Below are positions 10,177-22,916 of a DNA stretch of 64,000 bases, in pieces; within the stretch, counting starts at the first letter, position 1; every line of letters begins with the position of its first letter. Below the pieces are notes generated by a model. The model searched no databases. It was not told where the DNA came from and was given only the letters and a program-made list of their open reading frames with translations. The position numbers and the translations under genes are program-made. This DNA is from Emiliania huxleyi CCMP1516. Lineage: Eukaryota; Haptophyta; Isochrysidales; Noelaerhabdaceae. The stretch spans positions 31,815 through 95,814 of the forward strand of contig NW_005199478.1 in NCBI RefSeq assembly GCF_000372725.1, read 5' to 3'.

Positions 10177-13100
10177 ATGCTGCCGCCTGCTCTGATCTTC
10201 TGCTTCGGCCTGCCCGGCAGTGGAGGCGCGGCGACGACGCCGGGAGCGGTTTTCTCTCAGGCGACGCGCTCAACCTGGGAGAGCTTCCCTTCAGCGGGTC
10301 GGTGTACGAGCGATCTCGACGCCTTTGTGTGCCGTGGACCTGCCTCGGACTGCTCCAGACAGCGCTGCGTTGACTCTTGCGAAGGAGCTCACCCCACCAC
10401 GACGAACGTCGAGTACCATTGCGATTCCGAGGGATGCTGGTGCTTCTGCCAGTCCGGCTGCGATTGTCTGCAAGACGTGGGCGAAAGCAGCACGTGGGCG
10501 CCGGTTGGCACGCTTGTTCTTCCGGAGGCATGCCTCCACCATCGGGGCGACGCGGCACGACGCCGACGTCGGCTCGACAATTCCGATCCACCGCGGTCGC
10601 CCCCTCCGCCGTCATCCCCGCCACATCTGCCTGGCTTGAGCGTCCAGGTCGACGGCCCGTGCCCGCTCACCGACGGCGGCGCCTGCGCTACTTCGCCACA
10701 CTACCCGAACAAGTACGGCCTTGAGAAGCGGTGCGAGTTCACCAATGTGCCGCCCAACCCGCTGGTCTCCCTCGCCTTCGACGTGGAGCCTTACGCCGAC
10801 TGCCGCTTCGACTACCTCGTCGTCAGCGGCGTGAAGTACTGCGGCGCCTCTGGCCCGACTGGGATCGTTCCATCGGATGGCAAGATCACCTGGAGCTCGG
10901 ACTATTCGACGAACGCGGCCGGCTGGAAGATCTCGAAGACGACCCGTTTCGTGCGACCTGTTTCCGACTCGAAGACGACCGAGTCGACCGATCCCCTCTC
11001 CATTTCAAGTGACCTCGCCGGCTCGCGGCCATGCTGCGCCTCCTTCATCTACGCCGAGCTCGCCTCCTTTGACGAGACTTCCGGCGCGACCCAGATCGGC
11101 GACCCCTTACCCGAGGAGAGCTTCACGACCGCCACGGCCCACTCAGAGATCGAGGCGGCCTCGCTGCTCTTTCTCTACTCTTGTGCGGCCGTGCTGGCGC
11201 TGCTCGCGGCATGCATCGGGCTGCTGCGACAGCAGCAGATCAAGAATGGGAGGGTGGAGGGCCGCAGCCATGCTCGACGTAACGGCAACTCCTCTACTAT
11301 GGAGTCGCGGCTCCGCTCTTTCGCATCCCGAACGGGAATGGGCTCGCGGCACGGTGTGGTCTTCCTGCTGGTTTGCTCCGCCGCACGCCTACAGGCTCTC
11401 GAGTGCGACACGCTCGATTTTCAGATCTTCACGAACACCGACTGCAGCGGCTCGCCTGCCGTGACGTCGGCGATGTCCGACCGGACGTGCGTGGCGACTC
11501 CGGACTCGGTGCTGACGGGTCAGTATTTTGACGTCGACTTTACGCACTGGGGGATGCACGCCACCAGTGAGACGCTCGTCCACGTGTGCTCCGACAGCTC
11601 GATGGACAGTTGCGTGGATCAGTTCGATGGTGGCGAGCGCTGTTCCGACATGCCCTTTGAGACGTGCGTCGCGATAGACGAGGCCCGATCCACCGGCATC
11701 AAGATAACGTGTGCACCGGCCGTCGACTGCGCCGTGCCGAGTGAGGGCGTGTGCCTCGAAGACGGCGGTGTCGACGGCGACTGCTGTGGCAACTCTGACG
11801 TGGTCGGCTGCGCGAGCGGCTACACCCTCTCCCTGCAGATCGCGATCGACGAGGGCGGCACGTGGGCGCGGCCCGCCGATGCGGGCTTCTATCCGCAGTG
11901 CGCGAGTGGAGGCCAGAAGATTGGCAACACGTGCTGCACACCACCGCCGCCACCCGCGCCGCCATCCCCGCCGCCACCGCCGCCATCCCCGCCGCTTCTG
12001 CCCGGCTTGAGCGTCCAGGTTGACGGCCCGTGCCCGCTCACCGACGGCGGGGCCTGCGCCACCTCGCCACACTACCTGGACGGTGAGTACGGCCCTGAGG
12101 AGCGGTGCGAGTTCACCAATGTGCCGCCCAACCCGCTGGTCTCCCTCGCCTTCGACGTGTCGCCGTCTCCCGAGCTGTCGCCAACATGCACGGATCTCCC
12201 GGGTGCATTATCTGGAGATATTTGGTTCGACGGCACCAACGGGTGTGACGCTTACTCAGCCAACGGCTGGTGCGAAGACTATGGCAATACTGATTACAAC
12301 GGCGAGGGCATGGCCACCGATAAGTGCTGCGTGTGTGGGGGAGGGGTAATAGCGCACATCCAGCCGTCACCGTCACCGTATGAGGGAGACGATGACCCTG
12401 ACTTGGACTACGACGGCAACGGCGACCCGACAGATGACTGCCCCTACGACTACCTCGTCGTCAACGGCGTGAAGTACTGCGGCACCTCTGGCCCGACTGG
12501 GGTCGTTGCCTTGGATGGCAACATCACCTGGGTCTCGGACTATTCGGTGTCCGCGGCCGGCTGGAAGATCTGCTGGGCCAACGCGCCGCCGCAGATGCCG
12601 CCGCCTCCTAGCCAACCGCCGCCGCCGCCATCTTCGCCGCCACCCCCGCCGTCACCGCCGTCATCCCCGCCGCTCCTGCCAGGCCTGAGCGTCCAGGTCG
12701 ACGGCCCGTGCCCGCTCACCGACGGCGCCGCCTGCGCCACCTCGCCAAACTACCCGGACAAGTACGGCCCTTACGAGCGGTGCGAGTTCACCAATGTGCC
12801 GCCCAACCCGCTGGTCTCCCTCGCCTTCGACGTGCAGGGAGACTATAGCCCTTACAACGACTACGACGGGAACGGCGACCCCACAGACGACTGCTACTAC
12901 GACTACCTCATCGTCAACGGCGTGAGGTACTGCGGCACCTCTGGCCCGTCTGGGGTCGTTCCCTTGGATGGCAACCTCACCTGGAGCTCGGACTACTATG
13001 CGACCGCGGCCGGCTGGAAGATCTGCTGGGCCAACGCGCCGCCGCAGATGCCGCCGCCTCTGTTACCCCCGCCGCCATCGCCGCCGCATCTGCCTGGCCT

Positions 13101-16100
13101 GAGCGTCCAGGTTGTCGGCCCGTGCGCTCTCACCGACGGCGGCGTTTGCGTCACGTCGCCAAACTACCCTCGTGGTGCCGGCTCCAAACGCCCCACTAGC
13201 CGTCGGTCTCTTGCTCGGGGCAGCGGACTACCTGGCGACGGTCCTCGACTCGAGTGCAGCATTGTCAATGTCCCAGGCCACCCACTGATGGTTGTCGAAG
13301 GCGGTTTGAATGGGACTGGCGGCTGGGGCAAAGAGAAGCCTTCAGTGTGCGGCCACGCGAAAGACTACTTCAAGGTGAACGGCAAGGAGTACTGCTCGAA
13401 CCATCCGGACCTTTCAGGGATCATGGCTCGAGATGGCACTTCTCTGACAGGGATTGTGGTTGCGGGTGCCACCATCAAGTGGTTCTCCTTCCCCGAGAAG
13501 CCCAAGCCCCCCTGGAAGGTGTAGCTCGCCAATCGCCCTAGCCTCCCACTTATGCAGCTGACCCCCAGCGTTTTGCGCATCGCAGGTGTGCTGGCCGCCG
13601 CCCTCGCCGCCTCCGCCGCCCTCGCCGCCATCGTCGCCCTCGCCGCCCTCGCTGCCACCGTCCCCTCCATCACCGCCATCTCCGCCGCCGCTCCCGCCGC
13701 TCACTCCCGCGACCCAGCTCGTCGAGACCGTCGACCAGCTGCGCAAGCGGCTCAAAGACGCCGAGGGCCTCTGCATGGATCGCCCTGGTGCATCGTCCGG
13801 AATAGCTTGGTTTGATGGCGAGGGCGACGGTTGTGACAAGTACTCATCCTACAACCGGTGCAACAAGCACGGCAGCACTGACTTCAATGGCGAGGGCAGG
13901 GCCAAGGTCCATTGTTGCGTGTGTGGCGGCGGGGATAACCGCGCTCCCAGCGCTAACGTGTCGCTGCAGCTGCAGCGCGACGCACTCTTCCTTCTCGGCG
14001 GTAGCGAGCTGTCGTGCCGCACCCCGATCGAAGTCTCGATCCAGAGCAGCCCAGGCTCGACCGCCATCATGAACGCCGAGGGCATGTCGCGCCACTTCCT
14101 CGTCTCGGGCGGCTGCCGCCTGACGCTGGAGGGCGACATCACCCTCGTCAACGGTGCCGCGGACGGCGACGGCGGCTCCCTTGTGATTGAGGGCGGCGAG
14201 GCGGTCCTTCGCGGCGTCACCATCAGCAACTCCTTCGCCGGCGGGGACGGCGGCGGCATCGCCTCCAAGCAGGGCAGCCGCCTCGGCCTCGAAGCGGTGA
14301 CGGTCTCGGGCTGCAAAGCGGGAAATAGCGGCGGCGGGCTATTTGCCGAGCTGTCGCAGAGCCTCGTCATCAGGGGCTCCGCCTTTGAGCGCAACGAGGC
14401 TGACAAGGGCGCCGCGATTGAGTACGCCTCCCAGGACACGGACAGTGAGACCGCCCTCATCGTCGGCACCGCCTTCGAGGGCAACGTCGGCGAGACGACC
14501 GTAAGCTCGAACGCGCCCATCAGCTGGATCTGCGAGCGCGGGCAGTACATGCCGCCGACAAGCGGCGACGGGGAGGACGCCTTCTCCGGCGACTTCACCG
14601 GCTGCTTGAAGGAGTGCGCCGCCGGCTTCTTCGGGAACGAGACCGACCTGAGCAGCCCCACCTGCAGCGGGCAGTGCCCTCAAGGCCGCTACTGCGTCGA
14701 GGGCACCGCCGACCCGACGCCGTGCCCCCGCGGCACGATGATGCCGGCGCGCGGCGCGGCGAGCGAGGATGCTTGTCTGCCGTGCGCTCCGGGCCAGTAT
14801 CAGCCCCTCACAGGCCAGGCGGACTGCCTCGCCTGTCCTCCGGGGAGCTACTCGGCGGCTGTCGGGCAGTCGTCTTGCGAGCCGTGTCCAAAGGGCGGCT
14901 CCTGCAATGAAGTGGGCGCCGCCACGAGCATGGTCTGGGAGCCCTGTCCCGCAGGCAGCTTCAACCCGAACAACGGCTCCAACTCGAGCGCCGCTTGCGA
15001 GCTCTGCCCCGCCGGCACCGCGAGCGCGACGCGGGGAGCGGAGAGCGGCGACGCGTGCGCGCCCTGTGAGCCCGGCCATTTCGCCGTCACGCCTGGCCTC
15101 TCCAAGTGCGAGCGATGCTCCGCCGGATTCTACCAGAAGGCGAGCGGCGCAGCCGAGTGCCTCCGCTGTAAGCCTGGCAGCCTGTGTCCTCTTGGCGCGT
15201 CGCTCGAGCTGCCCGCAGCGTGCGAGCCGGGCACATACGCCAATGCCACCGACGATGACGGCGATCCCGACTGCTTCGACTGCCCGGCGGGATCGTCGTG
15301 CAGCGGTGGGGCTGCGCCGCCGGCGGAGTGCTCGCCGGGCGCTTTCGCCGCCACGCCTGGCCTCTCCAAGTGCGAGCGATGCTCCGCCGGATTCTACCAG
15401 AAGGCGAGCGGCGCAGCCGAGTGCCTCCGCTGTAAGCCTGGCAGCCTGTGTCCTCTTGGCGCGTCGCTCGAGCTGCCCGCAGCGTGCGAGCCGGGCACAT
15501 ACGCCAACGCCACCGACGATGACGGCGATCCCGACTGCTTCGACTGCCCGGCGGGATCGTCGTGCAGCGGTGGGGCTGCGCCGCCGGCGGAGTGCTCGCC
15601 GGGCGCTTTCGCCGCCACGCCTGGCCTCTCCCAGTGCGAGCTCTGTAAGCCCGGCACCACTTCTGGCGCCGGCAGCGTATCGTGCGACGAGTGTACTCCA
15701 GGCACGTACGCCGCCAACCCTGGCCAGGGGGAATGCACCCTCTGCCCCTATCCCTTGAGTAGTGGGCGCGGCGACGTCACCTGCTCGATCTGCAAAGAGG
15801 GCTACTACCTGGTCGAGAGCGCTGCCGACATCTTCAAAAATCCGACCAAGTACTGCAAGGATTGCCCGCCGAACGCCGAGTGCTCGCGCAACACGACGGT
15901 GGCGACGATGGGCGTCTCGAGGGACTTTTGGCGCGGCTCGAGCCGCACGACGGAGCTCTACCGCTGCTACGACTCCGACGCGTGCAGGGGCTCGACGAAA
16001 GGCAGCGCGAGCTCCAGGCGCCGGCTCGAGGTGGAGGGCGATGACGAGGGTGCCGCCTCGGACCTCTGCGATTACCGCCACGAGGGGCCCCGGTGCAAGG

Positions 16101-19100
16101 TGTGCTCCTGCAGGCGGGGCGGGGAGCGCTCCGGCTCTTGCGAGGGCCTCGAGGTCGCACAGTACTTTAGCGTCGCCAGCAGGGAGTGCGTCGACTGCCC
16201 TCCGCCATGGCGCCCCGCCTCGCTCGCCGCCGCGGCTGTGATCGCGTTGGGGCTGCTCTGTGCGGCGATCGCCCTCCTCCGGAGCAGCTGGGAGCCTCGG
16301 CACAAGGCGGCGAGGAGGGTCTTGCGAGCCGGCCGCTCTCTCGCCGCGCTTCTCAAGCGCGCGGGCACGGGGTCGAAGCTAAAGATCTTCGTCGCTCTCT
16401 ACCAGTGCCTCGCCGCCATCCCCTCCGTCTACGCGCTCAGCGTCCCGGAGACGCTCGTCGGCAGCTTCATGGAAAACGTGATGTCCGCCCTGACCGCCGC
16501 GGCGCGGGTGATGGACCTGGCGGTGCCGTCCGCCTGCTACGGCTCAAAGCTGGACCAGCTCATCGGGGCGGCGGTCGCTCCGTGGGGCGTCATCGGTCTC
16601 GCCGCAGTGGCGTGGACCATCCGCAACGCCGCCGTCGCCCACGCAAAGGGGCAGCTCCGCGGAACCGGCGCCTCCGTCTTTCTCGTCTCTGCGCTTTGCA
16701 GAGTGCTCCCGCTGGTTCTCTACGCCACCTTCCTCCTTCTGCCCGCCGTCTCGGCGCTCATCTTCTCCTCGTTTCTGTGCGACGCATTCGTCTACGACGA
16801 CGCCACGGGCGAGACGCGGTCCTTCCTGCAGGCGGACTACTCGCTGGAGTGCAGCACGCCGGCGCACCAGCGGCTCAAGAACTGGGCGTTCGGACTCTCC
16901 CCGCTTTGGCCCGTCGGCGTGCCGGTGCTCTACCTGGTCTTGCTTCTCGCTCACCAGCGCGCGATCCGCGCCGGCCGGACGACAAAGTGGGTCGCTTCGA
17001 CGCGCTTCCTCTGGGCCGACTACAGGCCCGAGGCGTCCTTGTGGGAGGTGCTAGAGGTGCTGCGCAAGCTGACGCTCACGTGCTTCGTGCTGCTCATCGA
17101 CGAGAGGCTGGAGGAGGCGCGCGCGCTCGTCGCGCTGCTCGTCTCGATCCTCTTCCTCTCGCTGCAGATGGCGACGCAGCCCTTCCGCCGCAGCGAGGAC
17201 AACTGGCTCGCGACGATGGCGTACCTTTCGCTCGTCGTCGTCTACCTCACCGTGCTGCTGCTCAAGATGTGCGAGCAGGACGCGAAGGTGTGCGAGGACA
17301 GCTTTGGCCTCTCCCCTGCGGAGCTCTTCTCCACCTTTGCCTTCTTCGGGATGGGGCTCCTCCTCCTCCACCTCCTCCTCGCCGCGCTGCAGCTCTACCT
17401 GCACGACCACTCCCCACGCATCATCCGGCTGGCCCGCGCCCACTCCATCTCGCCGCAGACCCTTGTCTGGCGCGTTCTCGCGCGCAAGGCGGCCTCGCTC
17501 TGCGCCTTCGCGCGACGCGCCGGCGCCGCCGTCCTGCCGCGCCGCAACCTCGTCCAGCTCGCGACGAGGTGGCCCTTTGCGCTGTGGCATCGCCGCCGCG
17601 GCATGCCGCCCGAGACGCCCACAAACCTCCACCCGCTCGTTGCCGGCCTCGCGGGGCGAGTCGTGATCGACGACCTCTACGAGCCGTCCGTGCCGAGCTT
17701 CGTCGTCCTCGACGCGCCCTCCCTTGCGCTCGGCTGGTCCTGGTCGTCGAGGGACCGCGTCTTCGTCCCGCTCGTGACGGAGGTTGCCGTCGAGGCGCGC
17801 GGCGGCGGGCTGGGCACTGTGCGCGTGCGGCATCGCAATCTCCAGGGCGAGCTGCGCGTGCTGCGCGTCACGAGCTCGGACGAGGAGGCGGCGGCGTGGG
17901 CGGCGGCGCTGCAGGCCCTGATGGCGGAGGTGGCTTTGCGCTCGCCCGGAGCGGCGTCACACCTTTGGCTGCTCTCGCGCATGGCCGCGTCCGTCTCCAT
18001 CGGCGGCAACGCGGCGGGCGTGCTGCCCCTGCACAGCCTGCCTGCGGCCGCCAACCGCTCGAACTGCTCCCTCGCCGCAGTCGTCAAGAGCGCGCGCGAC
18101 TCTGTCGGCGCCGATGCCAATGCTCGGCAGCTGGAGGCAAGGGCGGTGCGGTTGGCCCAGGCGACGCCGCTGCCGGAGTGGCTCACGCCCGCTGGCGGCT
18201 CGCTGAACATGCTGCAGGTGGCGGAGGTCCTGCTGTCCGGCTACACTGCCCAGGACGAGATTCGCCAGCTCTTCAACGACTACGCCAACGCCGACGGCGA
18301 GATGGACCTCCGAGGGTGGCTCGCCTTCCAAGCCGCAGTGCAGGAGGAACCCGACGTGCCGGCAGCGCGCGCGGCCTACGCCCGCGCGTGCGGCGACGCT
18401 GGCAGCTCCCGGCTGTCGTACATGCGGTTCGCGATGCTCCTCCTCTCGCCGGAGAACCGTGCGGTGCCGCCAAACGCGTACACCGCGGACCTCTCGCAGC
18501 CGCTGTCGCACTACTGGGTCGCGACCAGCCACAACTCGTACATTGTCGGCGACCAGCTCACCGGACGGTCGACGCGCGAGGCGTACATGCGCCAGCTGCT
18601 TCAGGGCTGCCGCCACGTCGAGATCGACTGCTGGGATCAGTTCCAGCTCCGCTCCTGCAAGACGGTGCCAGTCGTGACGCACGGGCACACCCTCTGCACG
18701 GTGGAGTCCTTTGACGCCGTCGCGTCTGCCATCGCCCGCACCGCTTTCGTGACCTCCGATCTGCCCGTCATCCTCTCGCTCGAGATGCACTGCAAGCCGG
18801 AGCGGCAGCACGCGATCGCCTTGGCGCTCCTCTCGAACCTGGGAGAGCGTCTGCTGTCGTGCGACGACATCGAGGGCTTCAGCCTCTCTCCAGAGGCGCT
18901 CCGCGGTGCGCCACCCCCTCCCCGACACTTAACCCGACACACACCCAGGCGCCCTGTGACTCGAATCAGGGGTTTCACAACCCCACCTTGAATGACCGCT
19001 CGTCGATGCACCGCCGCGCAGGCAAGGTGCTCTGCAAGGGCAAGGTCAAGGCGGTGCTGGCTGCGGTGCGCAAGGCGCGATCATCGGCCGATGTGGCGGA

Positions 19101-20268
19101 GACCGGTGAGGCAGGGCGGACAGTGTCTGAGCGGGAGGGGGCAAGTGTCGCCAGCTCCGAGACGCTGTACGTCCGCCACCTGACGCTGCGGACTGTGCCC
19201 GCCGACGACTTCCTCGCCGAGCTGTCGCACGAGTACGGCTTTGCGCTGCCGATCACCTCGATCGGCGAGGAGAGACTGGGGCAGGAGATGGGCCTCGCCG
19301 CCCCGCGGGCGGAGGCGCTGGACGAGGGCAGCGTGTTGCGCGGGATGGCGGGGAGTGTGCACGCGCTGCAGCGCAAGACCGCCGAGCAGCTGCTGCGCGT
19401 CTACCCGCTCGGCCTTCGCTTCGCCGGGAAGAATTTGGACCCCCTCGTGTGCTGGCGCGCCGGCGCGCAGCACGTGGCGCTCAACCTCGGCCAGCACCCC
19501 GACCTGGCGGCGCAGCTGCACTACGCCCTCTTCGAGGACACGGGCGGCTATGTGCGGAAGCCCGAGGAGATGGTTGACGGGCGGGGCTGGCCGCCGCGGC
19601 GCGAGTCGCTGCGGCGAGTGACGATCGAGCTGCTCAGCCTGCACGGGCTTCCCAAGCAGGGCGAGGAGAGGCCGAGCCGCGACGGGGCGCACGGCGCGTC
19701 GCATGGCTACGTGCCCGAGCTGACTGGCAGCTGGAGGGCGCCGGCCGCGGTCGAGTCGTCGTCGACGCTGCGCCTCAAGGTGTCCCTGCACGCGATCGGA
19801 GGCTTCTGCTCGGTGAGCACGCGGCGGCAGCCTCGCCAGGTCGAGACGGAGCACGTCACCTCCTCCGCCGGCGAGCACGGCGGGCTCAGCCCGCGCTTTG
19901 GCGAGACGGTGCATCTACTGGCGGCGGAGCCGCACGAGACCATTCTGCGGGTCGCAGTGCTGGAGAGTGACGAGGAGAATGCATCAGTGGACGCCGAGGA
20001 GGTGGCGTTCGATACGGTGGTGCTCGGGCGCATGAGGCCGGGCTACCGCACGCTGCATTTGCGCTCGCGGCGGGGCACGCGCATCGAGATGTGCCACCTC
20101 TTTGTGCACATCTCGCACGGGAACGAGCCCCACAAGTGGCCGTCGGCCAGCGAGCTGAGGGAGGAGGTGGAAACTAGGCGCAGCGAAGCTGCGGACCTGC
20201 GCAAGGAGATCTCGCAGCTGCGGAGGGGGGGCGTGTGGCGCCAGGGGAGCTTCGACGTGGGGATCTAG
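10177..20268 (+). CDS. Giant receptor-like phosphoinositide phospholipase C: CUB-like + beta-helix + GCC2/GCC3 + TM + PH + EF + PLC X/Y + C2
   Basis: Three exons: 10177-13518, 13586-18905, 19022-20268 (introns 67 and 116 nt, in frame), giving about 3302 residues. N-terminal leader; four CUB-like repeats with PPPPSPP linkers (GLSVQVDGPCPLTDGG starts each), two DYDGNGDPTDDC inserts and ShK-like Cys clusters; a parallel beta-helix near 1230-1420; GCC2/GCC3 Cys-rich repeats near 1420-1880, including a 264-bp duplication; several TM helices from about 1990; a PH domain near 2484-2560; EF-hand-like region near 2662-2732; PLC X with TSHNSY (His2763), VEIDCWDQ and HGHTL; then PLC Y (GLRFAGKNLDP, GGYVRKP) and C2. 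Catalytic His, Glu and Asp are present, so PIP2 cleavage is likely. The join at 13518/13586 is supported by the repeat pattern WKICW/WKVCW. A TM helix near 330-355 and a leader-like segment starting at 11299 allow an alternative start at 11299. Confidence 0.82.
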
Positions 20269-21189
20269 GAGGAGGGCCGCCTCTTCATCGAGCCCAATCG
20301 TCGTCAGTACTGCTACGCATATGCACGGAGGCCCATATGCATACGCATCATATTACGCCCTCTCGGGAATACGTATACTCGGTGCGTGTACGTCACTTGC
20401 CAGTCCAAATGCGTCGCATTACGCAGCCCGTCGAACGCCTCCCCCTTCAAAAATAAATAGAAAACGTCAATACATACACGTAATCATCGCGTGCGTGACG
20501 GTGCGATGGCCCTGTGGTTGCCTCATACGTACCACGTGTCACGTATACGGATTATGGATCTCCGCCGGTGCGCCGCGGCCCGCGGAGGGCGGGGCGTCTT
20601 CGACGTATCACGTATCCGCATTACGCATACGTCCTTTTCACCGCAAAGCTTTGCCCCGGGGACGGTGCAATGGCCCGCGCGGCGGGTGCCTTACGTACCA
20701 CGTCTCACGTTTCCGGATTATGTATCTCGCCCCGCGCGCCCCCGAGCCCCCCCCCCCCCCTTACGTATCACGCATACGCATTACGCATTACGTATTTTTC
20801 ATCCTTCGTAGTCCAAGGCAATGTTACAAAGCATAAATTGTACAAAGACAATGGCAGTGAAGTGCCAAGAGAGACACCTTCTCCGCCGACAGTCAAACAG
20901 TTCCCTCGAGGTCTCACAGGACCCACACACAGCAGATTGCAGAGGCGCGCGGGCCTCGCCCCGACCCCTCGCCCCTTCGCGTCGGCGACGGGAGAGGAAA
21001 GGAGAGGCGGCCGAGCAGGCGAGGCCCGCAGTCATATCCCCTCACACACACAAAGATGGCTCGCACGACGCTGACTAGAGTCTAGGCCCGAGGAGGACCT
21101 TTGCAGCTGTCGCGCGTGCCGGGGGAGTGGCGCTGCGTGGAGGCACGGCGGGGCGGCGCGCCGACGAATGCTCCACACACTTCAGTCCG

Positions 21190-21740
21190 CTCACCACATA
21201 AAGGGGGGTGGGTGGGGGGTTAGGGGGTGACTGTCGAGGGCTATGCCCGAGTCTGTTGTTACCAGCGCACATACAACCCTAGCCAACTTATGGCAGCCCG
21301 AGCGGCAGCGCCAGTGCGCGCACATAAAGGGGGGTGGGTGGGGGGTTAGGGGGTGACTGTCGAGGGCTATGCCCGAGTCTGTTGTTACCAGCGCACATAC
21401 AACCCTAGCCAACTTATGGCAGCCCGAGCGGCAGCGCCAGTGCGCGCACATAAAGGGGGGTGGGTGGGGGGTTAGGGGGTGGCTGTCGAGGGCTATGCCC
21501 GAGTCTGTTGTTAGTTACCAGCGCACATACAACCCTAGCCAACTTATGGCAGCCCGAGCGGCAGCGCCAGTGCGCGCACATAAAGGGGGGTGGGTGGGGG
21601 GTTAGGGGGCGGCTGTCGAGGGCTATGCCCGAGTCTGTTGTTACCAGCGCACATACACCCTAGCCAACTTTACCAGCGCACATACAACCCCAGCCAACTT
21701 ATGGCAGCCCTAGCGGCAGCGCCAGCGCGCGCACATAAAG
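21190..21740. repeat. Tandem repeat of about 125 bp inside transposon A2 (first array)
   Basis: Four near-identical units contain CAGCGCACATACAACC, TATGGCAGCCCGAGCGGCAG and a GGGGGGTGGGTGGGGGGTTA G-rich tract. The last unit is shortened. The G-rich tract could fold as a quadruplex (inference). Confidence 0.8.
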
Positions 21741-21759
21741 GGGGTTGGGGGGGGGATGC

Positions 21760-22535
21760 GTAATACGTATGCGTAATACGTGGTGCGTAAGCCCTCTCCG
21801 ACACCTTGGGCGTGCAAATGCGTAATACGTATGCGTAATGCGTGAGGCGTAACCCCCGTCAGCCACCACTTCTCACTCGAATCCGGAATGCGTGTGCGTA
21901 GTACGTGGTGCGTAGGCCCTCTCCGACAGCTTGGGCGTGCGAATGCGTAATACGTATGCGTAATACGTGAGGCGTAACCCCCGTCAGCCACCACTTCTCA
22001 CTCGAATCCGGAATGCGTGTGCGTAGTACGTGGTGCGGAGGCCCTCTCCGACAGCTTGGGCGTGCGAATGCGTAAAATGCATGCGTAATACGTGAGGCGT
22101 AACCCCCGTCAGCCACCACTTCTCACTCGAATCCGGAATGCGTGTGCGTAGTACGTGGTGCGTAGGCCCTCTCTGACACCTTGGGCGTGCGAACGCGTAA
22201 AACGTATGCGTAATGCGTGAGGCGTAACCCCCGTCAGCCACCACTTCTCACTCGAATCCGGAATGCGTGTGCGTAGTACGTGGTGCGGAGGCCCTCTCCG
22301 ACACCTTGGGCGTGCGAATGCGTAAAACGTATGCGTAATGCGTGAGGCGTAACCCCCGTCGGCCACCACTTCTCACTCGAATCCGGAATGCGTGTGCGTA
22401 GTACGTGGTGCGTAGGCCCTCTCCGACACCTTGGGCGTGCGAATGCGTAAAACGTATGCGTAATGCGTGAGGCGTAACCCCCGTCGGCCACCACTTCTCA
22501 CTCGAATCCGGAATGCGTGTGCGTAGTACGTGGGG
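21760..22535. repeat. 125-bp tandem repeat inside transposon A2 (second array)
   Basis: About six units spaced exactly 125 bp, each with CTCGAATCCGGAATGCGTGT, AGGCCCTCTCCGACACCTTG and a TGCGTAATGCGTGAGGCGTA tail. The overlapping minus-strand frames of 86 codons are artefacts of the period. Confidence 0.85.
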
Positions 22536-22916
22536 CGTAGCGCGCCTTGAGAGGCACACCCCGATCGGCCGAAGGTGGATGCAGAAGACAGATTCGTAAT
22601 ACGCAAGACATTTGTAGCTCCCTCAGGCGCCACTTGGCTCGGGCACGACACCGAAATACGCGACGTCTGGCCGACGCACTATGGATCGCGGGCGCGTATT
22701 TACATAACATGGCCGATCTGTGCATTCTGGGCGATTACATATGCGTAGCAGTACTGACGACCTCCCATCGAGCCGGGTAGGGGGTGTTTGGTGTGATGCG
22801 TTTTGCGCAAAACCAAAAGCGACAAGAGTCCTAAAACGGTAAAAGCTGAACTCAAGTGTTGTAGTAGAGTAAACTAGTAGCTCTTCGCTGGGTGGAAGGA
22901 GGGCCCGGCCCGTGCC

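Larger units (their letters stand above)
20295..22765. mobile_element. Satellite-filled DNA transposon A2, same family as A1
   Basis: The left end is CAATCGTCGTCAGTACTG (20295-20312). The right end is CAGTACTGACGACCTCC (22749-22765). The direct repeat CATCGAGCC at 20286-20294 and 22766-22774 is a 9-bp target duplication. The insertion lies 26 nt after the stop codon of the phospholipase C gene, so it probably sits in that gene's 3' UTR. The interior shares with A1 a block containing AACCCTAGCCAACTTATGGC (about 8600-8650 in A1; repeated at 21260-21720 here). No transposase gene is present; mobilisation in trans is inferred. Confidence 0.87.

Noticed and set aside
13586..13588. GTG at 13586 as the start of a separate gene
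   Set aside because: It directly follows an AG acceptor and continues the CUB-repeat pattern in frame from the upstream exon, so it is an exon start.
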